The position numbers and the translations under genes are program-made. From Ligustrum vulgare (Eukaryota; Streptophyta; Magnoliopsida; Lamiales; Oleaceae), in assembly GCA_963555705.1 (NCBI GenBank), contig OY743187.1, forward strand, positions 17,250,133-17,314,132: a stretch of 64,000 nucleotides of DNA, given 5' to 3'. Shown in pieces: positions 1-11,730 of this stretch. A model generated the notes under the pieces. It had not been told where the DNA came from. It saw nothing but the letters and a program-made list of their open reading frames with translations, and made no database searches. Every line of letters begins with the position of its first letter. Position 1 is the stretch's first letter.

Positions 1-696
1 TGCAGTAGAAAGAGTAGTCAACAGAATATATGTCCACATTTTAAAAGTCATACCTAACATCATTTGATGTTGCTTCGAAGAATTTCCCTGTACTGAAAGA
101 GGGTCCTTTAGAATGTTGGGATTTCCTACCAATAAATTTAAAGTAACAAATGTGCCAAATGTAACTATGTCAGACTAAATTTGGAAAAGTATACTGAGAA
201 ACTAAATTAAAGTGTTCCACACAAATTATGAAATATGTGTCCAGTCAACCAACTTGCGCCATTCGAAATTAAAAAAAAAAAGACTACCTGCTCTATTAAG
301 GATTTAAGAAAAATCATAATATTAAATTAAATACTGATACACGAAAACAAACCTGCATCTGCACATACTCAAAATGACTATATAGTTCATACTCTAGACC
401 ATAATGAATCCAAGAATTAATATCTAAATATCACATAAAAAATCAGAATCCCCAAAACCCAATCCAAGAAACCACCATCTAGAAATATAACTTCCACTGT
501 ATCCAGTTTAACAATAAAACCCAGGATTTTTGAGATGCCCAATTAAAAACCCAGCTAAGAAATAATAAGAAATCTAAATTATCAACTTGGCACAAAACAA
601 CTCAATTCAAAATAATAAAAATATCTTTAAGATATTAAATTATCTAACCTAAATAATACTACGAATGTAACTTCAATTATTTATTTTTCAGTAATA
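1..696. other. AT-rich stretch downstream of the Helitron helicase, no gene seen
   Basis: No convincing ORF is present. It should contain the 3' end of the minus-strand Helitron, but I found no GC-rich hairpin followed by CTRR on the minus strand, so the terminus is either beyond the window edge or decayed. An AT-only palindrome (AATATCTT-T-AAGATATT) lies at about 612-628; it is unlike the GC-rich Helitron hairpins seen elsewhere in this window. Confidence 0.4.
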
Positions 697-3600
697 CTAT
701 GAATGAACAAGGGCTAATATTTCTTTATAGACAACATTTTTAGTACATTTCGAATGTAATTTTGATTTTTCAGTTGGTTTTATCAGAACTTTTATACAAT
801 TACTTGTTTTAGCTCTAGATAATGCAACGTATAACTGCCCATGTGAAAAGACAGGTTCTGGAAGATATAAACCAACGAAATCAAGAGTTTGTCCCTGGGC
901 TTTGTTTATTGTCATTGCAAAGCAAGGACGAATAGGAAATTGAGTTCTTTTGAAAGGAAACGAATTTTTTTCACTTTGAATGGGTATAAATGGTATTCTT
1001 GGCAAAAAAACTTGTTTACCGCAATATTCCCCTATAGAAATTTCAGCATGAATAACATTGCTTTCAAATGATCGACAAATTAATCTTGTACCATTGCATA
1101 GTCCTTCTGAGGGGTTAATATTCCTAAGTAATATAACAGGACAATTTGTTTTTAGTACAAGTTCATGTGGTGGAATACCATTTGGAGTTAATGTATTTAA
1201 GAAATCTTCATGGATGCTTTGATCTATTTTTTCTAATGTTTCATCATAGCTATAATATGTAAAAGTTTCTCCTGGTATTTCTTTAAGTAAAATGTTGTTG
1301 ATTAGATCTACGCATTCGTTTTTAGGAGTTAAAATTACTCTATTAACCATTGTATTTAAATTTGTAATATAATTTTCCAAATTTGGGAACACAATATTTA
1401 TCAATTTTTTCAATGATTTATGTTCTTCTTCAAACGGTATGGTTATTTCATTAGCATGTGTAATCATGTTGCATGTATGTTATGCTTCAATTCCATCACC
1501 AATATTAAGTAACATCTTAGAGAATAATGGATCTGATTGTGCTCTCATATTTTGAACCAATTGGAATTGTGTAAAATGTGGCCACAAGTTAGAATGTACT
1601 AAACTTGCTAGCATTATCTGGTTTTTGTTTCCTCTCTTAATAACAGGCAAAACTTGTCTAAAATCACCACCTAAAACAACCACTTTCCCACCAAATGGTA
1701 AATCGCATTCATTAATATCTCTAAGCATTTTATCTACAGCTTCAACAGCATAACGATGCACCATTGGTGCTTCATCCCAAATTATTAATTTGGCAATTCC
1801 AAACAAAGTTGCTAGTGCAGATTGTTTACTAATTGAACATGTAATGTCATTAGTTATTTCTAATGGAATTTTGAATCTTGAATGTGCAGTTCGCGCTCCA
1901 GGCAACAAAGCAGCTGCCACTCCCGAAGAAGCAGTAGCTAATGCAATAAGATTTTTTGACCTAATTGTTGTAAGTAATGCTTTATATAAAAATGTTTTAC
2001 CAGTTCCACCTGGACCATCTATAAAAAATAATCCAGGTTTGTTACTAAATACACATTCCAAGATTTTATCGTAAGCAATTTGTTGTTCTTCATTTAGTAA
2101 ATTCACATGCATAATATCATCTTCTGTAAAAACATTTATCATCTCTTCATCGATTATATTTACTAATCTTTCTTCTTCTCCTATAGTTATTTGAGAGGAT
2201 ATAAGGCAATATTCATTTATGTTCTTACCACTTTGTTCCAATACATGATTAATATCATGTAAAGCTTTTATTTCTGCTTCTACAATGGACAAACCTTTTT
2301 CAATATAATCTTCACACATGAAATTTCTAAATTTAATCCATAAAGATTTTGGATTATCAGGACCACATAAAGTTAATATAGTAGCAAATAAACGTCGTAA
2401 AGAATATGGCATTTGATAAGCAATTGCTTCACTTAAACAAAGCTCACAATAATTGTCACCATTCAATAAACCATACGCAATAGCAGCTTCACGAAAAGAT
2501 GGCATACAAACATTATTTACTGTTTTTAAACTGTCGTATGATGTTGGTCCCCGAATATGATTAAGCAGGATTCGTAGGTAATATCTTTCACCTTCAGCTA
2601 TATTGGCTGTAACTAATCTCCCTATAACATTTCCACGTTTTCTCCTAGTCCACACTTTACCTTGTGCATCCCATACAAAATATTTGGGAAATTCTCTATT
2701 TAACAATTGTTTTGCTAATTCATTACTTGTGTTCATTTTAAAAAATTCAGTTAGCATTGTAACTTTTCTATAATTTGTATCAACTACATTTGATAAATTC
2801 TCATAATGTTTATAAGTAACGAAATGATTATTTTCAAGATGTAATTGTAATGATATAACTGATGGAGAAATTTCAGATAGAATAAATCCGTATATTCTCC
2901 ACATTGCTTCAGGTGGCGAAATCCACCTAGCAGATTGATATTTTTCAATTTCATCGATGGCATCATTTTCGTCATTATTTACAGAAAAACTAATTCTATC
3001 ATGTCCTTTGTACACATATTTATATAGATATTTTATAGCTTTTACAGTTGAACATACTTCTACATTGATATGACAATCATATTTAGCAGATAAATAAGGA
3101 TTGTAAGGAACTACCCATTGATTATTTAACAATTGTCCTCTAACAGTAACTGTTTGATAATCATTACGACGTCTATAATTTGGGTAAGAGTTCTCTCCTA
3201 AAAAAGTTTTCATAGTAAATTCTTTAGGATATTTATTCTTACATTTTCCTTTCTTATTCATACAAACATTATTTAAATTTAAAATTCCGCATGGACCATG
3301 CATCATATGTTTCACCACAATTGAATGTAAATGAGGGTTTTCATTTTTGTTTGGTATTTCACAACAAACAATTTCGTCAATTAAATCAACGTTAGTAATT
3401 TTGAAACCTGGTTTTAAAATTAAAAAAAAGTGAGCATGTGGAAGTCCTCTTTTTTGAAATTCTATTACATAAATATAAGCAGCTACTTGCCCAAATTTTT
3501 GTCTTTGTATTAAATCAATTTTTAATTCCTCTAATTTAGCCCTAAAAATTCTAGCAATCAAATCAGGTCTATTTTGACTAATATCATTGTATTTTAATTC

Positions 3601-5357
3601 TTTTTTTATTTCATCCCAATTAGGATTACAAGTTATGGTTAAAAATATATCTGGTTTACCAGATTTTTCAACTAAGGCCATTGCATCCATATATCTTTTT
3701 TTCATATCTCTAGGACCACCAATAAAAGAAGATGGCAAAATAATTTTTCGTCCAATTTTGTATCCTCTAATTTCTCCACTATCTACACTATCAACAATTC
3801 CTTGATAAAGTTCAGCACGTATTTCACTTTGATTTTTCCTGAAATAATCTAATCTACTTGTTTCTATTTTAACATACATATCAACTGCATATTGTTGAAA
3901 CAATCGACCAGCATGAAGCAAAATAGACTCAGTTGTAGTTCTAACCTGTAATTTGTAACAATAATACTCTCTGCATGAAACTTGTAATCTTTTGTTTGTC
4001 TTCTTCAAAACTATAAATAAAAAACAAAAAATAAACTCAATGGATAACATTAAACATGGCAGTAAATTAACGTAAATTGTAATATATTAACTTTAGAATA
4101 ATCACCTGTATTTTCGTTTGTAATTAACTTATCAACAGAATTTACAACATTTATGTCTAACAAATTTTCTTCTATATTTTGATCGTGAACACTATTTGGT
4201 TTGCATTTTTTAATACCTTCGTGCCATCCAGATTCACCAAAAGGAAATAGTAATGGATATTGAAGAGGATCATAACAACCAAAATAATAATGTATTCTGT
4301 GTAAAGTATTGTCATGACAATATATTGATATATCTCGTGCTCGAATGTCAGCAGATGGATCTTCATCGACCCAAACTGCAGCAACTTGTGATGATGAAGG
4401 TGTATTATATACCCTCTGATCAAGTCCTGGGTCACTTCTAATATGTATTTTACATAAATCTAAACAATTCATGTCACTTAAAGAACGAAAAAATCTACAA
4501 TATGGATTAATTTTTAATATTTCTACTAATTTATAAAACATATGTTCACAAAATTTATCAGATTTTTGCAATCTATTTTGTATTTCATTTTCTGTATCGT
4601 AAAAATATAACTGTAAATATGATGGATTCTTATCAACTGGTAAAATAGGGTTTATGTAATGATAAACCTGCCCTTGAATTCTAAACGTGTATATACCTTT
4701 ATATGAAGTACTTAATTTTTTATCATATTTTACACCAAATGATGTAAATGCAAAATGATTATTATAATTACGTACATTATTTTTAAAATGCAATGCTTCA
4801 TCAGAATTGGTAGTATACAACGTATGCAATTCATTAGGTAAAGAGTTGATTTGTAATTTCACTTTTCCATCACAACAACAAAAACCTTTGCTTTCTCTCT
4901 CAAATTTTTTAGCATTGCAATATTTACAAATTGATGGTGCTTCTAATACATGACTTTTCAGAGGAATATTTGTTACAGCAAACTTTTTACCATATTGATT
5001 GATTCGTAATTTATTTTCTACAACATAATTAATCATTTCACTACTTTCACTGGCATTTTGATCGTTTAGATCTTCATCATCAATATTATCATCTATATTT
5101 AAAATCTTCTCATTAGCCTGCATGTGGTCTACAATGAAAAACAAAATCTTATATGTAAGTATATATAAAATAAACAATAGTACAAAACTTATGTTCATAT
5201 TCTAGATTAATCAAAGCTCACCGGGCAACTTTGTACTTTGAAGTTGTTGCGTTCGCATGGTCCTCTTGGGTTGGAAATTTCGATGCTCGGCATATAACTC
5301 TCTTCTACGTTTTTTTTGTATTTCCTTTTTTTTCTCTAAATTTGTCTCAATATCCAT
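697..5357 (-). pseudogene. Helitron Rep-helicase (RepHel), three exons, one in-frame stop
   Basis: Encodes the rolling-circle transposase of a Helitron: an HUH endonuclease joined to a PIF1-like helicase. Exons derived here are 5357-5222, 5128-4106 and 4010-697. Both introns are GT-AG (93 and 95 bp) and phase 1 at both junctions, giving 1,491 codons without a frame change. Visible motifs are the HUH motif RGLPHAHFF (about residue 578, near 3430-3440), the catalytic tyrosine region YKYVYKGHDR (about residue 720, near 3000-3030), Walker A GPGGTGKT (about residue 1050, near 2000-2020), Walker B IIWDEAP, and the helicase C-terminal motif CFAMTINKAQGQ. A single TAA at 1480-1482 interrupts the helicase in frame, and coding resumes immediately with no frame change. 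That stop is the only defect seen, so the element decayed recently or the base is an assembly error. Confidence 0.88.
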
Positions 5358-8300
5358 TAGCTATACAGTAAAATAAAATAGTAATCATTAGTTTCTTTGT
5401 CAACTAATTGGAAGGAGATAAAAATATACAATGCATAACATAAGAGCAAAAATACAATTTACAAACCCATTCCAGTTTTATGTAATATCTATTATAAAAA
5501 AAATAAAATTATGACATACTTTAAAGAAAATGAGCAATTATTTTTATTCCCCATTTTTTTAATGCAAATAGAAATGTTCTATAACAAAATACAAAATACA
5601 ACAAAAGGCAAAAATTATAACATATTTAAAATCTTATTTTAAGTACAATTATAATACTCCAATAAATAATTTATACAATGCTTCCAAATTGATTTAACAA
5701 TGAAAGAGCAACTGAATGCAAAACAGTTAAGTCAATGCCTTGAAGTGCATGTTTCGCATGAAGTATGAGGTTAGTCATCTTTCCTTCAACATAACTCACT
5801 TTATGTTTGTCACAAAAGTAAATAAATATATGAATAAAAGAAGGTAAAATAAGAAAGTAGAAGTCCGTGATTAACAGTGCGAAATGACGTACTTCAAAAT
5901 GGATACAACAAAGACGAAAATTGAACACATTTCAAACATGACTATGATGCGGAAAGTATTGACGTTCAAACACAACTGAAAAAAATTATTTAACAATTAA
6001 CTGGAAATTACACATGCGTAATGCAATATCTTTATTTAATGACAATACTAATATCAATCAGATAAGGCTTATCCTGAAGATCAAATGTTTGGATTTTTCT
6101 AAGGTAATGGATTCCAAGACTAAAATTAAAGTGCAGACATAAAGTTCATATTGTGAAGTGTGATGAATTGAAATCTTTAAGAGCTATTCATACAAAAATG
6201 AGATAAAATATATAGTTGAAACATAAAACATAAAGAGATCCTGAATATAAATTTGAATTTAACCAAAAACGAAGCAAGATTACACTTTCTCCCACAACTA
6301 TAAATTTAGGTGATCCCATGAGATGAGCTGAGAATATGAAAGAAAATGTATGCATTATAATATGAACACAAGGAAAAAAGAGAAGAAAAGGTAGAATCAA
6401 TATCTTCTGTAATTATTATCTTGAGACTAAAAGATTACTTGAAACCAAATGGAATTTAAACTGATGTCTCTAGATGCATTTTCCAAACAATGTATACACA
6501 GACTTGGAGAGGGAAGAAACTCATAAAATAAGTTCAATTTTTACATAAACATTTATGAAAAAGTTAAGACTTTGTTTGTTAAAAGTTTTTTTGTTTAAAA
6601 ACATATATTTTTATGTTTTCTAAGTAAAATATACGATCGAAAAGTGGAGAGAGAAAATGTGTGTGGTTAAAAAGTAATTCGGGGGATTGTGTTGTAAAAA
6701 ACATGTTTAAAAATATATTTTCCAAACATAGGCTAAAACTTCAGCACAATAATTTCATAAATTTCAGAAAAAAGTAGCAACCTATCTCCAAAGATTTGTT
6801 TCAAATCTAGAAATTAGAAGGTAAGGCCATCCAACCATTAGGAGCACTTCTTGAGCTATATAGTAGCTCACTGCATTATATGAGGTTTTGAAGACAAAAC
6901 TTATCAAACATGCCAACAACAATGCACATATCTTCAATTTCAAACAAACAGGCATTACACATGCTTTTACTTATTTTTTGGGCGCGTCCAAATACACTGG
7001 TTTCTTTTTAATTCGATTTCTAATTCCAAGACATTCGATGTACAATAACATGCACATATATAAGCTATATTCACTGATATATATAAAAATTAAATGGCAA
7101 ATTGAGAAGTTCTTTTTCTGCGACATAAATATATAGGAAAGTGAACAAAGAGAGACAATAGAAGTGGAAGAAATTAAATTAAAATGGAACCTTTAACTTT
7201 TCAATCACGAGGGGATTAAATTAGATATCAATTATCATTGGATAAATTAACTAAAAAACACCTAAAACACAAATATAATAGATAATATATAAAAAAGAAA
7301 TAAAATTTGTAAAAGTTTCACACTTTATAATTCTACTATGCCAAATAATAATAATAAAGATAAAAAAAAAAAATTCCTCACAAGTTGAGCAAATTCATCC
7401 AGATAAGTAAAAAACACACATCAATAGATCCAAGGAAAAAAAACCCCACACATCAGTAGATATAATCAACAGATCCAAAATATAAAGTTATCTGAATATG
7501 AATGAGATTAGACAACACGTTGTAAGAAATAAATACCATTCTCAAATTTGTGTCTCGACGGACTGAATACTGTCAGTAGCCTCCAAAATCTGTTAGAACC
7601 AACCCTAGAACAGGGAACACAAAATAAAACGAGGATTAAAAAACTTGCAAAAGCATAGAAAACCCCATTGCATATTACACAATCGAAACAGGGTTAAACT
7701 CCCCAATTCTTGTTTCTCAAACAGATAGTTTTCTCTACTCCGTATCCAAGCCCAGGTAATTTGACAATTTCTCTCTAAATGCACCCTGTCTTTCTCTTTA
7801 ACAATTTTTCGTTTGTACAAGTGAAAGGAATTTCAAATAAAAGCTTCGAGCTAGAGAAATTAACAGGGAAAGAACCCATATATCAAAATTGGCTGATAAC
7901 AGTAGAGAGACATAAAGAAAATAGATATTAGCTAAAACGACATCTTAGAGGTTTCGTTTATTGATTTTAGAACAGGGAACACAAAATAAAACGAGGATTA
8001 AAAAACTTGCAAAAGCATAGAAAACCCCATTGCATATTACACAATCGAAACAGGGTTAAACTCAGTGTATGGAAATATAAAAAAATCTTCATACAAACAC
8101 ACATATAGTCGCAATCACACATGAATATGCAAAATACCTTACGAAATTTGTAAAGCCCAAACTTAGATTCTCGATCACAAACGTAAAGGACAAATTTTTT
8201 AATTTTTTATTGCACAACCCAAAATCACCCGATTGAAGTTCGAGAGATGAACAAAGAAAATTAAAAAATCACCATCATATCCTCCTTTGTCGACGGTGAA

Positions 8301-8400
8301 CACGAATTGAGTACGGGTAGGGATTCGGTGAAGATATAAACGAGAAGGTAACCTCTGTGTATTTAGCTATTTCGTTTCGCAGTCACGGGAACTAAATTAT
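5358..8400 (-). other. Helitron 5' non-coding region
   Basis: About 3 kb upstream of the helicase start codon and inside the element. Only short unconvincing ORFs are present. It contains an internal 96-bp direct duplication (7606-7701 and 7968-8063) and otherwise AT-rich sequence. It probably carries the element's promoter and leader and may include captured host DNA, but I recognise no captured exon. Confidence 0.5.
7606..8063. repeat. 96-bp direct repeat pair inside the Helitron (offset 362 bp)
   Basis: The blocks at 7606-7701 and 7968-8063 read identically by eye, from TAGAACAGGGAACAC to GGGTTAAACTC. They are separated by about 266 bp of unrelated sequence. The identity suggests a recent local duplication. 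Confidence 0.85.
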
Positions 8401-8406
8401 GAACGA

Positions 8407-8416
8407 TTAGGGTTTT
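8407..8416 (-). promoter_or_regulatory. Telo-box-like motif near the Helitron 5' end
   Basis: The minus strand reads AAAACCCTAA. This matches the telo-box often found in plant promoters and leaders of growth-related genes. It sits about 130 bp inside the Helitron 5' terminus, upstream of the Rep-helicase gene. The regulatory role is inferred from the motif alone. Confidence 0.3.
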
Positions 8417-8546
8417 GCAAAGTTGAGAAATGAATATTTATACTCCCGTTTTAAAAAAAAAAGGGGGGGGGGGGACTAAACGACATCGTTTTGGTCGAAA
8501 ATTTGAACAGTAAATTTCCATACGGCTCTTATATATTAGTAGAGGA

Positions 8547-9350
8547 TATATATATAGAATTACTCAATATATAATTCTCCACACAGCAGCAATTAATTCC
8601 AACAAGTCTCTCAGGCGACTGCACAAAAATGGTGAGACATTAATGCCCTAATGGGCCTTCAAACAATTACCAATCAATTCCATTTTTTGTCATTTGCGGC
8701 TGAGCTGACTTTTCCTTTAATGAGGAAATTATGTATTCGGACTTCACAATTCAAAAACAAGTTTTACAATTGATATAGTGAAATTACACTTATCCCTTTT
8801 TTAGAGACCAAATTAAAAAATAAGGACAAATCTTTGTTACTTCAATTTTCAGGTTGAAAATAAAATTTTAATAATGAAATAATAATATTATTGTAAAATT
8901 AAATTAATTATCCAAACTACATCCCTCATTTCCAATCCCTAATTCAATTATTCTTCCTTCTCTCTCTCCCTCGTCTCTTCTCTTCTAATATCACTGTCCA
9001 CCCTCTTCCTCCCAAAAAAAACACCACCAAATGGCACCTATCTTTCTCCACCCTCTCTCCCAAAACATACCACCAACAGAGATGCCGCTGCACGCAACCG
9101 CAGCAAGGTTACTTGACGGTGACTTGATCACTTTTCCATTTTGGAGATGATGAGGGGTTTTTTTAAGGAAGCCGAGGCAACGTAGTTGGCGGTGACATTC
9201 AAAGATACCATGGTGGTGGTGGTATGGTTGATGATTTACGGCATTTGGAGATGGTCTGTGATTTTTGGGAAGATTATTTTTGAAGATGGGCTGGGGTTTT
9301 CTGGTGGTGCTGGAGGCCGTGCCGGTGTCTGGGGGCGGAGAATCTTGTAG
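8547..9350. other. Intergenic stretch with CT-rich tract and low-complexity ORF
   Basis: Outside the Helitron. A pyrimidine-rich tract at about 8950-8990 resembles a plant 5' leader. The minus-strand ORF at 8991-9362 is proline- and histidine-rich low-complexity sequence with no recognisable domain and is not called as a gene. Confidence 0.4.
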
Positions 9351-9518
9351 GGAGGAAATCAAATCCAGTCAAAAATTGAGGAAGAAGAGTCTGAAAATAC
9401 GGAGGATGCAAAGGAGAAAATAAATGAAAAACGAAGTGACCACAGATCTAGTTTAAGAAAGAGAAAGTGTGATGCTCATGGAAAGCTTAAGAAAGTTGGC
9501 AGGGACCTTCAGAATTAA
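9351..9518 (+). pseudogene. Exon-like fragment of an unidentified gene
   Basis: After a possible splice acceptor (TTGTAG at 9345-9350) the plus strand has an open frame of about 55 codons ending in TAA at 9516-9518. It encodes a highly charged stretch: an acidic part (KIEEEESENTEDAKEK) followed by a basic part (SSLRKRKCDAHGKLKK). Codon composition differs from the surrounding AT-rich DNA. No start codon, partner exon or domain is recognised. It may be a captured gene fragment or the tail of a decayed nuclear-protein gene. Confidence 0.3.
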
Positions 9519-9634
9519 AAAAATCAATCCAACGATTAGCAGGTGGAAGAAAATCAAAAATTCATGTGGATTTTGTGGCTAAAGCTCTTAGGAATTCCAA
9601 CAATGTGTTAACAGTGAGGGGTGAGGTTTATGTG

Positions 9635-10015
9635 AAATGAAAACAGTGATAATGGATAGTTGTAACCTCACAATTTGATAAATGTGATAAAAAATTGTGA
9701 CCTAATAATTGACAAGTTGTAATGACGAAATTAAATAATTGTGACCTAATAATTTGATAATTATGATTTAAAATTTTCTGATTTAATAATTTGATAAGTT
9801 GTGACTTACAAATAAGCTTGGTTGGATTTTGACATTTTGTAACATATTGATTTAATAATCTGTTACCTTAAATTAAAGGCATTGTGGCCTGCAAATTGAT
9901 TCGATTCGTGATCTAATATTTTGATAATTTTGTGACCTTAAAACCAGTTGTGACCTAATAGATTTGTGTTTTGTGACCTGAAATTATACAATGTTATGAC
10001 CTTAATATAAATGAT
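9635..10015. repeat. Field of decayed GTGACCTAATAATTTGATAA repeats
   Basis: Variants of (TT)GTGACCTAATAATTTGATAA recur at irregular spacing: about 9697, 9739, 9775, 9885, 9905, 9948, 9973 and 9992. Several are followed by AAGTTGTGAC. The array looks like a degenerate tandem repeat with a basic unit of about 20-45 bp. No gene lies in this stretch. Confidence 0.6.
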
Positions 10016-10560
10016 TAATAAAATATTTTTAATTATTTAATTTAATTAATTGAACATAATTACAATCTGATTTTTAAAATTATCTATGTTTAGTCTCATT
10101 TTTGAAATATGTATATTTAAATACCTTATTTATGTATTTTTCCCTTAGTGAAATGTCGCTCCTAGTTTTCCAACAATTTACAGTCGAGCACTCAATTTTT
10201 GTCTCGTTCGTGATATCATTTTTCCTCTCTTTCAATCAAGAAAAAAAATCTTCGACCGAAGCCTATAAAATATTATATAAATCGATTAACATTATTGTCC
10301 GGACTTCTTGGGTATCAACAAAAGAAATCTGATAATATTCAAGTGGCATAAACTTTCAAAAATGAAATCTACTGTGACTTGATTAGGCAACCTATTACCC
10401 AGAAATGTAGATACATCTCATTGCCATCAATAATTACAATAATGCTGGTTCCCAATCTATTTGACAATGTTGTTCACAATTTATGAGTTCTCGCGAGAAA
10501 TTTGTTTACAAAATATCGCGATATTTTGACCAAAATTAAATATATTTTTTTTGTAAACGG
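10016..10560. other. AT-rich stretch, nothing recognised
   Basis: No domain-bearing ORF, terminal repeat or RNA gene was recognised here. Confidence 0.5.
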
Positions 10561-10722
10561 ATTGATGAAAATAAATTGAAAACAGAAGCCATTTACGATA
10601 CCAAAATCAGTGCATCCAGATATCCCAAATCCCTCTCTCAGACTCTCACAGAAAATCACCTTACCGACGTTACCGACTACCGGACGGAGCTAGGCTTGAG
10701 CTACGGACAACCCACCGGAGTT

Positions 10723-11730
10723 AGAGGAGTACGGTTGACATTATGCGTGTTTGCGATAAGGCTCTGCATTTCGAGAACCCATCGGAGGTAGACGACGACG
10801 CTTGCGGCGCTGCACTTGGAAAAATACTCCTATGAACAGTGCCACTTCATTCAGATTCAGAAATGACGGACTGAGCTTCAGAATTTGAGCTACGATGTCG
10901 GAGCTAGGTAAGAGTTCGGACGCTATTACTGTATTACAGTTCTTAATCAGTTCGGACTTGAAGTGTTATCCTATATTTTTGGCATTTTGCTGTAATTGCT
11001 TTTTGAACTGAATGCTGATTTAGGATTAGAAATTAATTTAATTGACCCCTTTATAATAGCATTGTTGAAGCTCAACATTGCTGAGATATGCTCATTGTGT
11101 GTTGCTAGATGAGGGCCATCAGTGTCATGGTTATGCCTTAAAGTCTGGATTGAATTTTCATCACTATGTAATGAATGCACTTGTAACCATGTATTCAATG
11201 TGCTCAGATGTGAACGGGGCTATGCAGGTTTTGTATTGGGCCCCTAGATCAGATTTGTGTACTTATAATTCTGTTTTAAGTGTGCTGTTAGATCATGGAT
11301 ATGTCAGGGAAGTTTTTGAGGATTTGTGCAGGTTGGCAGCAGAATACGAGTGTTTGGAGTGGGATAGTATTACTTATGTTAATATTTTTGGACTTTGCGC
11401 TCGCCTTGGTGATTTGACTCTGGGCCAAAAAACTCACAGCATAATGCTCAAAACTGGTTTTGAGCATGATCTGTTTGTTGGTAGCACGGTCATAGACATG
11501 AATGGAAAATGTGGTGAAATTTCGTCCATGCGGAAAATATTCAAAGGCTTGCAAGTTAAAAATGTGGTCACGTGGACAGCAATATTGGCTGCTTATTTAC
11601 AGAATGAGTGCTTTGAAGAAGTATTGAAACTATTTTTGGAACTAGAACTTGAGCATATTTTTCCAAACGAGTACACATTTGCCAATCTGGTTCACAAGAG
11701 GAGTACGGTTGATATTGTGCGTGTTTGTTG
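10723..11730. repeat. About 33-bp direct repeats flanking the PPR fragment
   Basis: A block beginning AGAGGAGTACGGTTGA occurs at 10723-10755 and again at 11697-11729 (offset 974 bp), with about three mismatches. The second copy begins exactly where similarity to a PPR protein stops. It may be filler DNA copied when the PPR fragment was inserted. Confidence 0.75.

Larger units (their letters stand above)
697..8546 (-). mobile_element. Autonomous-type Helitron, 5' terminus at 8546, 3' terminus not located
   Basis: Read on the minus strand, the 5' end is A|TCCTCTACTAATATATAAGA. This matches the plant Helitron pattern of a TC start followed by a TATA-rich block and an AAG/AGAG motif, and the base preceding TC is A, as expected for insertion between A and T. 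The element contains the Rep-helicase gene at 697-5357 and a 3.2-kb 5' region without a recognised gene. Similar 5' termini occur at 25277, 34230, 56853, 58005 and 59330. The low-coordinate limit given here is only the end of the coding region. Confidence 0.75.

Noticed and set aside
612..628. AT palindrome considered as the Helitron 3' hairpin
   Set aside because: It has no G or C in the stem core beyond one pair and is not followed by CTRR, unlike every other Helitron end in the window.
5671..5928. 85-residue minus-strand ORF in the Helitron 5' region
   Set aside because: No similarity to RPA, OTU or other Helitron accessory domains that I could see.
8991..9362. 123-residue minus-strand ORF
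   Set aside because: Pro/His-rich low-complexity frame without a domain, start context or splice partners. It probably comes from a GC-richer leader-like stretch.
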